Assembly (NCBI RefSeq): GCF_016464305.1
Contig: NZ_JAEIOJ010000002.1
Location: 124,001 to 188,000, forward strand
Length of the DNA stretch: 64,000 bases
Direction of reading: 5' to 3'
Origin: Umezawaea beigongshangensis
GTDB lineage: Bacteria; Actinomycetota; Actinomycetes; Mycobacteriales; Pseudonocardiaceae
A model generated the notes under the pieces. That model worked only from the letters and a program-made list of their open reading frames with translations, was not told the origin of the DNA and searched no databases. This document shows, piece by piece, positions 7,933 to 15,934 of the stretch. The stretch's first letter is position 1, and every line of letters begins with the position of its first letter. The position numbers and the translations under genes are program-made.

Positions 7933-8631
7933 ATGACCGCCGATCCCTCTCGGATGACACCGGACCCCGCAGGCGCCGACGCGGTGCGGTTGCGCTCCGA
8001 CGCGCTGCACAACCGCGAGCGCATCCTCGACGCCGCGCGCGAGGTGCTCACCACCCGTGGGCTCGACGTCCCGATGACCGCCATCGCCCGGCGCGCGGGT
8101 GTCGGCGTGGCCACGCTGTACCGGCGCTTCCCCACCAGGGAGGCGCTGATCACGGAGATGTTCGTCGATCAGCTCGACGACTGCGCATCGGCGCTCGACG
8201 ACGCTCTCGACGACCCCGACCCGTGGCGCGGGTTCTGCACCGGCATCGAGAAGCTGCGCAGTTTGCAGGTGGCCGACAGCGGATTCACCGCAGCATTTCT
8301 CACGGCATTCCCCGAGGCGATCGACTTCGAGGAGAAACGGGCGACCGCCGAGCGCGGACTCACCGAACTCGTGCGGCGGGCGCAGGCGTCGGGCCACCTG
8401 CGCGCGGACTTCGACCCGTCGGACCTGGTGCTCCTCGTCCTGGCCAACAACGGCCTCCTCGCCAGCACCGGCACGGCGGCGGCGGTCGCGTCCCGGAGGT
8501 TGGTGGCCTACCTGCTCCAGTCCTTCCGAGCCGATCACACCGGCCCGCCGGCGCCCCTGCCGCCACCGGCACCGCTCGACCTGCACGACGTGCACGAGCG
8601 GCGGACCGAGATCCGCCGTCCCCCCTCCTGA
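7933..8631 (+). CDS. TetR/AcrR-family regulator
   Basis: Repressor of 232 residues. The HTH spans about residues 26-70 (RILDAAREVLTTRGLDVPMTAIARRAGVGVATLYRRFPTRE broken into helices; the recognition helix is VATLYRRF). An all-helical ligand domain follows, and a Pro-rich tail (PPAPLPPPAPL) ends the protein. ATG 7933 is preferred because of the -10 box 7 nt upstream. It is divergent from the quinone oxidoreductase, the usual arrangement for local auto- and cross-repression. The ligand is unknown. It ends 34 bp from the convergent second TetR gene. Confidence 0.88.
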   Translation: MTADPSRMTPDPAGADAVRLRSDALHNRERILDAAREVLTTRGLDVPMTAIARRAGVGVATLYRRFPTREALITEMFVDQLDDCASALDDALDDPDPWRGFCTGIEKLRSLQVADSGFTAAFLTAFPEAIDFEEKRATAERGLTELVRRAQASGHLRADFDPSDLVLLVLANNGLLASTGTAAAVASRRLVAYLLQSFRADHTGPPAPLPPPAPLDLHDVHERRTEIRRPPS

Positions 8632-8665
8632 AGGGCGACACGCCGTGACGCGTGCCCCGCCGGGT

Positions 8666-9319
8666 TCAGCGCAGGGTCGGCAGACCGGCGATCACGGCGG
8701 CGATCAGCCGCTTCATCGACGGCAGGAACTCCGGGCAGGACGCCGCCAGCCGCTCGTCCTGCTCGTAGAGCCGCACGAGGGTCGGGGGCGGGGTGATCAG
8801 CGGGTAGAGCAGTCCGGCCACGCCGGAGGCGGCCTGGACGATCTCGGCGGCCTCGCTCTCGGTCAGCGTCGGGTGCGCCGCCACGACCAGCGGGGCGACC
8901 TCGGCGACGACGTCGTACATCGTGTGCTTGAAGTGCCGTGCCGCGTCGACCGAGACGTTGTGCTCCAAGATCGTCGACACCTGGCCGAGGAGGTCGCAGA
9001 ACAGCGGCAGCGCCAGGAACGGTTCGGCGAGCGCGTCCACGACGGCGTCCGGCCCGCTCGCGCCGTCGAGCCGCTCGGCGACCGCCCGCCCCCACTCGCG
9101 CCAGCCCTCGGCGGTGAGTTCGAGGTAGATCTCCTCGCGGGTGCCGAAGTACCGGGTCACGTTGGACTTGGCCAGTCCCACGGCCGACGCGACGCCGCCG
9201 AGGCTGACGGTGCGGACACCCGAGTTCAGCGCGAGTTCGCGGGCGGCTGCGAGAATGGCCTCGCGCCGCTGCTGCTTGTGCTCCGGGCGTCTGGCCCTGA
9301 GGAACCCCTGGTGTCCCAT
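8666..9319 (-). CDS. TetR-family regulator of the aldehyde oxidoreductase operon
   Basis: Regulator of 217 residues. The N-terminal HTH (EAILAAARELALNSG, then GVASAVGLAKSNVTRYFGTREE) has recognition helix KSNVTRYF. The C-terminal helical domain is of the TetR_C type. It is transcribed away from the paoA-like gene with a 104-bp gap that carries two GAGACG...TTCT elements, the likely operator. By position it represses the molybdoenzyme operon, perhaps lifted by an aromatic aldehyde; the ligand is an inference. Confidence 0.87.
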   Translation of the reverse strand: MGHQGFLRARRPEHKQQRREAILAAARELALNSGVRTVSLGGVASAVGLAKSNVTRYFGTREEIYLELTAEGWREWGRAVAERLDGASGPDAVVDALAEPFLALPLFCDLLGQVSTILEHNVSVDAARHFKHTMYDVVAEVAPLVVAAHPTLTESEAAEIVQAASGVAGLLYPLITPPPTLVRLYEQDERLAASCPEFLPSMKRLIAAVIAGLPTLR

Positions 9320-9346
9320 GTCGGCGGGAAGTATAGGCCCCGATTT

Positions 9347-9384
9347 AAGAGACGACCGTTCTCTTGTTAAGGAGACGGTGTTCT
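9347..9384. promoter_or_regulatory. Inverted and repeated operator in the TetR/pao gap
   Basis: AAGAGA (9347-9352) and TCTCTT (9360-9365) are perfect 6-bp arms with a 7-bp spacer. A second related site, GAGACGGTGTTCT (9372-9384), repeats the GAGACG...TTCT core of the first (GAGACGACCGTTCT, starting 9349-9351). Two adjacent pseudo-palindromes between a tetR and its divergent target are typical of TetR operators. The AT-rich TTAA stretches here probably also hold the promoter. Confidence 0.55.
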
Positions 9385-9423
9385 GTTAGCTTCGGCGTCT
9401 CCACCACAGGACGGAGAACGCAC

Positions 9424-9927
9424 GTGACCGAGGTACGGATGCGCATCAACGGGGCGACGACGGTGCTCGAACTGGAACCGCGGGTGAGCCTGCTCGACGC
9501 GCTGCGCGACGAGCTCGGTCTGACCGGCACCAAGAAGGGCTGCGACCAGGGCGCGTGCGGCGCGTGCACGGTGCTCGTCGACGGCGAGCGCATCAACTCC
9601 TGCCTCGCGCTGGCCGTGCAGTACTCCGGCCGGGAGATCACCACCGTCGAGGGCGTCGACCACCCGCTCCAGGCGGCCTTCGTCGCGAACGACGGCCTCC
9701 AGTGCGGCTACTGCACCCCCGGCCAGATCTGCTCGGCGATCGGGATGCTCGCCGAGCACGCCGCGGGTGCGCCGAGCGCGGTGACCGAGCACCTGTGCGA
9801 GCCGGACCCGGAGCTGACCGACGCCGAGATCCGCGAGCGCATGAGCGGGAACCTGTGCCGCTGCGGCGCGTACAACGGCATCGTCGACTCCGTCCGCGAG
9901 GTCGCCGTCGCGGAGCAGCTCCGATGA
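9424..9927 (+). CDS. paoA: Aldehyde oxidoreductase small subunit, two 2Fe-2S clusters
   Basis: Electron-transfer subunit of 167 residues in the xanthine-oxidase family. The plant-ferredoxin-like cluster uses Cys40, Cys45, Cys48 and Cys60 (CDQGACGACTV and INSC). The second, helical-domain cluster uses Cys94, Cys97, Cys145 and Cys147 (CGYC and CRC). GTG 9424 has GGACGGAG upstream. E. coli PaoA carries a Tat signal, but this protein starts directly with the ferredoxin fold (VTEVRMRING), so the complex should be cytoplasmic. It overlaps the next gene by ATGA. Confidence 0.9.
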   Translation: MTEVRMRINGATTVLELEPRVSLLDALRDELGLTGTKKGCDQGACGACTVLVDGERINSCLALAVQYSGREITTVEGVDHPLQAAFVANDGLQCGYCTPGQICSAIGMLAEHAAGAPSAVTEHLCEPDPELTDAEIRERMSGNLCRCGAYNGIVDSVREVAVAEQLR

Positions 9928-10919
9928 GGCCCTTCGGCTACGTCAGCGCCCCCGACGTCGCGACGGCCGTCCGCGTCGTCTCCACCGAGCCGAACGCGAA
10001 GTTCCTCGGCGGTGGGACGAACCTCGTGGACCTGATGCGCGAGGGCGTCGAACGGCCCGACACGCTCGTCGACGTCACCGGGCTCCCGCTGACCGCGATC
10101 GAGGAGCTGCCCGGCGGCGGCGTCCGGATCGGCGCCCTGGTGCGCAACGCGCGGCTCGCCGCCGACCCGCTGATCCGCTCGCGCTACCCCGTGCTGTCCC
10201 GCGCGCTGCTCAGCGGGGCGTCGGCACAGCTGCGGAACGTGGCCACGGTCGGCGGGAACCTCGTGCAGCGCACGCGCTGCCCCTACTTCTACGACCACGC
10301 GTCGGCGTGCAACAAGCGCGAGCCCGGCGCGGGCTGCGACGCGATCGGCGGCGTCAACCGCAACCACGCCGTCCTCGGCGCCAGCGAGCACTGCATCGCG
10401 ACCCACCCCTCGGACATGGCCGTCGCGCTCGCCGCGCTGGACGCGGTCGTCGAGCTGGAGAGCGTGCGCGGCACCCGGCGCGTCCCGCTGCTCGACCTGC
10501 ACCGGCTGCCGGGCGAGACGCCCCACGTGGAGACCGTGCTCACCGCCGACGAGCTGATCACCGCCGTGGAGCTGCCGCACCTGCCGGTCGCGGCGGCGTC
10601 GCACTACCGCAAGGTGCGCGACCGGGCGTCCTACGCGTTCGCGCTGGTGTCCGTCGCCGCGGCCCTGCACGTGCGCGAGGGCGTGGTCACCGACGTCCGG
10701 CTCGCCCTGGGCGGGGTCGCCGCGAAGCCGTGGCGCGCTCACCAGGCCGAGCGGGTCCTGCTCGGCGCCGAGGCGACCGAGGAGGTCTTCCTGCGGGCCG
10801 CCGACGCCGAGCTGGCCGCGGCGACGGGCCTGCCCGACAACACGTTCAAGATCGAGCTGGCGCGGCGCACGATCGTGGCGACGCTCCAGGAGCTGCTGAC
10901 CGACGGGAGCGCGGCATGA
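9924..10919 (+). CDS. paoB: Aldehyde oxidoreductase FAD subunit with 4Fe-4S insertion
   Basis: FAD-binding medium subunit, 331 residues. FLGGGTNLVDLM is the FAD pyrophosphate motif and SAQLRNVATVGGNLVQRTRC the second FAD loop. Between residues 119 and 157 there are four cysteines (Cys119, 129, 138, 157) in a loop that ordinary xanthine-dehydrogenase medium subunits lack. In E. coli PaoB an equivalent insertion holds a 4Fe-4S cluster, so this subunit belongs to the PaoABC type. Start ATG 9924 overlaps the preceding stop, and its own stop overlaps the next ATG. Confidence 0.9.
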   Translation: MRPFGYVSAPDVATAVRVVSTEPNAKFLGGGTNLVDLMREGVERPDTLVDVTGLPLTAIEELPGGGVRIGALVRNARLAADPLIRSRYPVLSRALLSGASAQLRNVATVGGNLVQRTRCPYFYDHASACNKREPGAGCDAIGGVNRNHAVLGASEHCIATHPSDMAVALAALDAVVELESVRGTRRVPLLDLHRLPGETPHVETVLTADELITAVELPHLPVAAASHYRKVRDRASYAFALVSVAAALHVREGVVTDVRLALGGVAAKPWRAHQAERVLLGAEATEEVFLRAADAELAAATGLPDNTFKIELARRTIVATLQELLTDGSAA

Positions 10920-13216
10920 CCACGGCACCGGCTCGCCCCGACGCGCCGCCCACCGGCACGTCCGGTCCCTACGTGGGCGCACCCGTGGACCGGGTGGACG
11001 GCGTCGTCAAGACGACCGGCGCGGCGAGGTTCGCCGCGGAGCACCCGTACCCCGGCCTCGCCCACGCCGCGCTGGTGCACGCGACGATCCCGCGCGGTCG
11101 CGTCACCTGGATCGACAGCGCGGCGGCGCTCGCCGTCGACGGCGTGCTCGCGGTGATCACGCACGAGAACGCCCCGGCGATGCGACCGGTGAAGACGCAG
11201 AGCGTGCTGGACCTGTCGACGCTGGTGCCCGGCTCGACGGTGAACCACCTCGCCAGCGACGAGGTGCACTGGGACGGCCAGCCGGTCGCAGTCGTCGTGG
11301 CGGAGAGCCGGCAGATCGCGCTGCACGCCGCGTCCCTGGTCCGAGCGACCTACCGGGAACTCCCGTCCACCGTGGACTTCGCCACCGAGAAGCGCAACGC
11401 CCTCCCGCAGAAGAAGAGCGTCGTCGACCCCGGCCGGGCCGCGAAGGGCGACGCGGAGGCCGCGCTGAGCACCGCCGCGGTCGCCGTGGACCACCTCTAC
11501 ACCACCCCGGTCCACCACCACAACGCGCTGGAGCTGCACACCACGACGGCGGTGTGGGACGGCGACCGGCTGACCGTGCACGAGCCCACGCAGGGCATCG
11601 ACTGGACGCGCAAGCACCTGGCGCACCGGTTCGGCGTCCCGGTCGAGAACGTGCGGGTGATCGCGCCGTTCGTCGGGGGCGCGTTCGGCGGCAAGTGGCA
11701 CGTCTGGGCCGGCACGCTGCTCACCGTGCTCGCGGCGCGGGTCGTCGGCCGCCCGGTGCGCCTGGTGCTGACCAGGGAGGGCGTCTACCGCACGGTCGGC
11801 GGGCGCTCCCCGTCGGAGCAGCGCGTCGCGCTGGGCGCCGACGCGGACGGCACCCTGACCGCCCTGATCCACACCAGCGTGACGCAGGTCGGCCGGGTCG
11901 GCGGTGGCCCGGAGCCCGCCACGGGGCTGTCCCGGTACGCCTACGCGGCCGAGAACGTCCTGGTCGAGCAGAAGCAGATCGCGCTCGACCTGGTGCCCAA
12001 CACCTACATGCGCGCCCCCGGCGAGGCGATCGGGTCGTTCGCGCTGGAGTCCGCGATCGACGAGCTGGCGCACGAGCTGGGCGTCGACCCGATCGAGCTG
12101 CGGATGCGCAACGAACCCGAGCGCGACCCGATCGACGGCAGGAGGTTCTCCCACCGGAAGCTGCGCGAGGTCTACGCGCTGGGCGCGGAGCGCTTCGGCT
12201 GGGCCGGGCGCTCGCTCCGTCCCCGGTCGACGCGGGACGGCAGGTGGCTCGTCGGCACGGGGGTGGCCACCGCGTTCCACCCGGCGAACCTGTTCCCCGC
12301 CAACGTGACCGTGCGGATCTCCGCGGACGGCGGTGTGCTGGTGCGCTGCGGGCTGCACGAGATGGGCATGGGCGCGGCGACCGCCCAGGCGCAGATCGCC
12401 GCCGACGCGCTCGGGGTCCCGATCGAGTCGGTGCGGGTCGAGCACGGCGACAGCACGCTGCCCGCGGCACCGGCGGCCAGCGGCTCGACGCAGACCGCGA
12501 GCATCGCCAGCAGTCTCCTCGCCGCCTGCGAGAAGCTGAAGCGGTCCGCGTTGGCGCTGGCCCGCGGATCGGCCGACTCCCCGCTGCGGGGCGCGAAGCC
12601 GGCCGAGGTGCAGGCGCGGGACGGCGGGCTGCACGCGGCGCGCGGCGGCGAGACCTACGCGGCGATCCTGGCCAGGGCCGGACGGTCCTCGCTCGACGCC
12701 GCGGTGGGCGCCGAGCGCGGGTTCGCCGCGGTGGCCGGGCAGGTGCGGTTCATGTCGAAGTTCCTGCTCGACCGCCGCCGCTGGGTGCGGGCCGCGAGCG
12801 GCGCGCAGTTCTGCGAGGTCCGGGTCGACGCGCACACCGGCGAGGTGAGGGTGACGCGCTGGGTCGGCGCGTTCGACGTCGGCACGGTGATCAACGCGAA
12901 GACCGTCGCGAGCCAGCTGCGCGGCGGCATCGTGATGGGCATCGGCATGGCGCTGTCCGAGGCCACGGTCGTCGACCCGCGCACCGGCCGGATCGTGAAC
13001 CCCGGCCTGGCCGAGTACCACGTCCCGGTGCACGCGGACGTCCCGCCGATCGAGATCCACTGCCTCGGCGACCCCGACCCGACCATGCCCGCCGGCGTGC
13101 TCGGCGCGGGCGAGGTCGGCATCACCGGTGTCGCCGCCGCCATCGCGAACGCCGTCCACCACGCGACGGGCAGGCGCGTGCGCGACCTGCCCGTCACGCT
13201 GGACGACCTGCTGTAG
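10916..13216 (+). CDS. paoC: Aldehyde oxidoreductase large subunit, molybdenum cofactor-binding
   Basis: Catalytic subunit of 766 residues. It binds the molybdenum cofactor and oxidises aldehydes to carboxylic acids. Visible Moco motifs are VGGAFGGKW, YMRAPGEAIGSFALESAIDELA, GLHEMGMGA and the C-terminal LGAGEVGITG, whose Glu733 is the expected catalytic base. The order of clusters, FAD and Moco across three coupled genes matches PaoABC, which favours aromatic aldehydes. No dedicated Moco-maturation gene (PaoD/MocA type) is present nearby. It ends at TAG 13214-13216, 7 nt before a strong hairpin. Confidence 0.92.
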   Translation: MTTAPARPDAPPTGTSGPYVGAPVDRVDGVVKTTGAARFAAEHPYPGLAHAALVHATIPRGRVTWIDSAAALAVDGVLAVITHENAPAMRPVKTQSVLDLSTLVPGSTVNHLASDEVHWDGQPVAVVVAESRQIALHAASLVRATYRELPSTVDFATEKRNALPQKKSVVDPGRAAKGDAEAALSTAAVAVDHLYTTPVHHHNALELHTTTAVWDGDRLTVHEPTQGIDWTRKHLAHRFGVPVENVRVIAPFVGGAFGGKWHVWAGTLLTVLAARVVGRPVRLVLTREGVYRTVGGRSPSEQRVALGADADGTLTALIHTSVTQVGRVGGGPEPATGLSRYAYAAENVLVEQKQIALDLVPNTYMRAPGEAIGSFALESAIDELAHELGVDPIELRMRNEPERDPIDGRRFSHRKLREVYALGAERFGWAGRSLRPRSTRDGRWLVGTGVATAFHPANLFPANVTVRISADGGVLVRCGLHEMGMGAATAQAQIAADALGVPIESVRVEHGDSTLPAAPAASGSTQTASIASSLLAACEKLKRSALALARGSADSPLRGAKPAEVQARDGGLHAARGGETYAAILARAGRSSLDAAVGAERGFAAVAGQVRFMSKFLLDRRRWVRAASGAQFCEVRVDAHTGEVRVTRWVGAFDVGTVINAKTVASQLRGGIVMGIGMALSEATVVDPRTGRIVNPGLAEYHVPVHADVPPIEIHCLGDPDPTMPAGVLGAGEVGITGVAAAIANAVHHATGRRVRDLPVTLDDLL

Positions 13217-13222
13217 CGAGCG

Positions 13223-13259
13223 GTCCGCGGTGCTCCCCCGCGCGGGGAGCACCGCGGAC
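13223..13259 (+). terminator. Perfect 16-bp hairpin after the pao operon
   Basis: GTCCGCGGTGCTCCCC (13223-13238) pairs perfectly with 13244-13259 around a 5-nt CGCGC loop. It starts 6 nt after the paoC stop and is among the strongest stems in the window. Confidence 0.8.
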
Positions 13260-13325
13260 GGTCCACACCGGACGGTCGCGCCGTCGCGCCGCGCCCGGCG
13301 CCGATCGGCGGCCCCCCGGCCGGTG

Positions 13326-14330
13326 TCAGCCCTCGCCCGGGTGCTCGTCCCGGCCGGAGAGGCCGGGTGGGGTGAACGGGTGCGCGGCGGTGCCGCGGTA
13401 CCCGACGGGCCCCTCGCCCACGTTCTGCCGGTGGCCGGTGAACGAGGTGCCGTCGCGGGACAGGCCCAGCCAGGCGGTGACGCCGCGCTGGTCCCGCCAG
13501 CTCATCCGGTCGAGCCGCCCGATCCCGGCGTCGAGGTGCACTCCCAGCAGTCCCGCCCGGTGCCACGTCCTGCCCCAGTTGACGTCGGTCCGGAACCGCG
13601 CGGCGGGCCGCGGCGGGCGCGGTGCCCGCTCGACCAGGTGACCCTCGAACTGGCGCCACTCCCCCTCGGCGGTGCGCAGGTGCCCGAGGAAGGCGTTCAG
13701 CTCCGCGGTGAACACGACGGACGCCTCGCCACCGTCGCGGCCGCGCCAGCTCAGCTCGGCGGGCAGCGACGCCCGACCGTCGTGGAGCCACAACCGCAGC
13801 CGGGGCTCCGGACGCCAGATCCGCCAGTCCCCGTCGGAGGACCTCGTGGTGTAGGTGAGGGCCGCCTCTGCGGCGACCTCCGCGCGCAGCGCCCGCTCGG
13901 CCGCGTCCCGGTCCCAGACGGACTCCAGCAGGACCTGGTAGAGCCGCAGCGTCGTCGAGGAGTCCGGCGAGCTGCGCAGCTCCAGCACGTTCTGCCCCGT
14001 GCGCAGCAGGTCGGCGGGCACGACGAACGCCATCGTCTGCGGCAGGTCGCCGCCGCCCGGAATCCGGAAACCCGCGATCACGTGCTCGTCGTTGACCAGG
14101 ACGTCCAGCGGGGCGCGCCCCACCGACGGCCCGCTCTTCGACACCAGCGCGCGGATCTTCAGGGTCAGCTCGTCCGACGGGGCCCCGGCGTCGAAGACCA
14201 GCCGCACCGACCCTCCCGCCCCGACGGTCCAGTGGTCGCCGGCGGCGTGCGCGCGCGAGGCGTGCACGGAGGCGTTCGCCGTGCGGGGCGGGGTCGCCGA
14301 GAAGTCCGCGAACGCGGGTTGCAGAGACAT
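13326..14330 (-). CDS. Unknown beta-rich protein
   Basis: A 334-residue protein I do not recognise. It has no signal peptide or membrane segment. The N-terminal half (about residues 30-145) reads as a jelly-roll-like beta sandwich: a charged start, VRLVFDAG, LTLKIRALVS, LDVLVNDEHVIAGFRIP, a loop, then FVVPADLLRTGQNVLELRS. That resembles the accessory carbohydrate-binding modules of glycoside hydrolases. The C-terminal half is rich in Trp and Arg (TWHRAGLLGVHLDAGIGRLDRMSWRDQRG) with short strands, possibly a lipocalin- or agglutinin-like barrel. It is divergent from the isochorismate/NRPS operon across an AT-rich 467-bp gap, so it may belong to that locus. Coding is supported by third-position GC and a continuous frame. 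Confidence 0.6.
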   Translation of the reverse strand: MSLQPAFADFSATPPRTANASVHASRAHAAGDHWTVGAGGSVRLVFDAGAPSDELTLKIRALVSKSGPSVGRAPLDVLVNDEHVIAGFRIPGGGDLPQTMAFVVPADLLRTGQNVLELRSSPDSSTTLRLYQVLLESVWDRDAAERALRAEVAAEAALTYTTRSSDGDWRIWRPEPRLRLWLHDGRASLPAELSWRGRDGGEASVVFTAELNAFLGHLRTAEGEWRQFEGHLVERAPRPPRPAARFRTDVNWGRTWHRAGLLGVHLDAGIGRLDRMSWRDQRGVTAWLGLSRDGTSFTGHRQNVGEGPVGYRGTAAHPFTPPGLSGRDEHPGEG

Positions 14331-14797
14331 GGTCGGTGATTCTTCCGCACCACCCCGACGGTTCCGCGGCGGAGGACGACCACGAGACCGGGCAAAATGT
14401 CGCCCATACTAGAACCGTGTCAATTACGGCGCAAGAGGGCCTGATCATTGCTTGACACGGTCATTGCGCCTTTCGGCGGTGTGATCCACGTCGCCTATCG
14501 ACACGGGCACCACCACGCTAATTTTAAGAAAGTAGATCGCCACCAGGAAAACAATTAAACCGGACCGGACAGAAGCGAAAGAGCAGTTCAGGGAGCGTGC
14601 ACAGGCGCGACGCGGGCACAGTTCGCCGCACAGCCCGAAAGAGAGGGCCACGACGACCGGCGGCCCCGCTCCCGGCGATCGGAGCCGCGCGCGAAATGGA
14701 CGCGATCGTTTCTCGCCTCCTCACCGAGAACGACGGGGCCGGCGGCGGCACGCGCCCGGCACGACCACTCCTCGCACCTCATCGAACGGAGCCACCC
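14331..14797. other. AT-rich divergent regulatory region upstream of the isochorismate/NRPS operon
   Basis: This 467-bp gap is clearly lower in GC than its surroundings, especially 14440-14580. I find no convincing gene in it. It holds nested inverted repeats (separate entry), a TTAA-containing stretch near 14520-14560, and the GGAG site at 14788-14791 before the TTG start. I saw no IdeR/DmdR iron box. Confidence 0.6.
14414..14470. promoter_or_regulatory. Nested inverted repeats, outward-facing TTGACA boxes
   Basis: ACCGTGTCAA (14414-14423) and TTGACACGGT (14452-14461) are perfect 10-bp arms 28 bp apart. GGCGCAA (14428-14434) and TTGCGCC (14464-14470) form a second perfect pair interleaved with the first. 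Each outer arm contains TTGACA pointing outwards, one towards the unknown protein gene and one towards entC. Convincing -10 boxes at 17 bp are missing, so an operator for an unlinked regulator is as likely as promoters. Confidence 0.5.
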
Positions 14798-15934
14798 TTG
14801 CCGAGCGTACGAACTCCGGAGCGGGAACTCGGGTCCGCCCTGCTGCGCGACCACCGGCCGGAGTCCTTCCTGCTGTCCTCGCCGAACGGTGTCGTGCTCG
14901 CACCCGACCCCGTCCACGACCTGCTGTCGGAGGACGCCGCGCGCGCGGCCCTGGCCACGGCCTCCGGGGACGACGTGCTGGTGGGCGCCTTCCCGTTCGA
15001 CCTGGACCAGCCCGCCCGGCTGGCGCTGTCCAGCACGGTCCGGCACGGCGCACCCGTGGCGGCGGAGGCGTTCTCCCCGCCGCCCGCGTCCGGTGCGATC
15101 CGCTGGTCGCGCGGGGCCGAGGACGTGGGCGAGTACCGCTCGGCGGTGGCCGGAGCGCTGCGGCGCATGGAGCTCGGCGGCCTGGACAAGGTGGTGCTCG
15201 CCAGGGCGATCGAGCTGACCGGGGACCGCGCCGTGCGGCCCGCTGAGCTGGTCGCCGCCCTCGCCGCGGGCGATCCCCGCGCCTACGTCTACTCGATCGA
15301 CCTCGGCGATCGGACCCTGGTCGGCGCCAGCCCGGAACTGCTGGTGTCGCAGCGCGACGGGACGGTGCTCGCCAACCCGCTCGCCGGATCGGCCCCGCGG
15401 CACCCCGATCCGGTGCGGGACGGGCAGAACGCCACCGCGCTGCTCTACTCGGCCAAGGACCAGGGCGAGCACCGGATGGTGGTCGACGCGGTCGCCGACG
15501 GCCTCGCTCCGCTGTGCCGGCAGCTGACCGTGCCGCAGCGGCCGGAGCTGCTGCGCACCGGGACCATGTGGCACCTGTCCAGTCGGGTCACCGGCGTGCC
15601 CCGCGACGGGGTGACCGCGCTCGACCTCGCGCTGGCGCTGCACCCGACCCCGGCCGTGTGCGGGCTCCCGACCGCGGCGGCGGGAAGGCTGATCCGCGAG
15701 CTGGAGCCGTTCGACCGGGGGTTCTACGCGGGGATGGTCGGGTGGACCGACGCCCGCGGGAACGGCGAGTGGGCGGTGACCATCCGGTGCGTCGAGCTGC
15801 GCGACCGCTCGCTGAGGCTGTTCGCCGGAGCCGGCGTGGTGCCGGAGTCCACTCCGGACGGCGAGGTGGCCGAGACCGCCGCCAAGTTCCGCGCCGTGCT
15901 GCGCGCCCTGAACATCGAGGAGGACCACCGGTGA
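14798..15934 (+). CDS. entC: Isochorismate synthase
   Basis: Chorismate-binding enzyme of the EntC/DhbC/MenF family, 378 residues, converting chorismate to isochorismate. Visible family motifs are [12 protein letters not shown] (the Lys acts as general base), [29 protein letters not shown], the metal-binding [44 protein letters not shown] and [12 protein letters not shown]. There is no glutaminase domain, so it is not an ADIC or anthranilate synthase of the PhzE type. TTG 14798 is chosen for GGAG 6 nt upstream; the frame extends back to 14597, but that part is arginine-rich and unlike the family. It is the first gene of a tight four-gene operon, and the next gene starts inside its stop. Confidence 0.88.
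   Translation: MPSVRTPERELGSALLRDHRPESFLLSSPNGVVLAPDPVHDLLSEDAARAALATASGDDVLVGAFPFDLDQPARLALSSTVRHGAPVAAEAFSPPPASGAIRWSRGAEDVGEYRSAVAGALRRMELGGLDKVVLARAIELTGDRAVRPAELVAALAAGDPRAYVYSIDLGDRTLVGASPELLVSQRDGTVLANPLAGSAPRHPDPVRDGQNATALLYSAKDQGEHRMVVDAVADGLAPLCRQLTVPQRPELLRTGTMWHLSSRVTGVPRDGVTALDLALALHPTPAVCGLPTAAAGRLIRELEPFDRGFYAGMVGWTDARGNGEWAVTIRCVELRDRSLRLFAGAGVVPESTPDGEVAETAAKFRAVLRALNIEEDHR

Noticed and set aside
14452-14480. TTGACA at 14452 as a normal promoter for entC
   Set aside because: No acceptable -10 occurs 16-19 bp downstream (GGCGGT). The box is better explained as one arm of an inverted repeat.
14445-14651. Short minus-strand frames in the AT-rich gap before entC
   Set aside because: They are less GC-biased than usual shadows, but have no ribosome site, no recognisable motif, and overlap the inverted repeats and operon leader.
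14331-14797. Iron-box control (IdeR/DmdR type) of the isochorismate operon
   Set aside because: I looked for the TTAGGTTAGGCTCACCTAA-type 19-mer and found nothing similar. With EntA and EntE also missing, a siderophore assignment is not supported.
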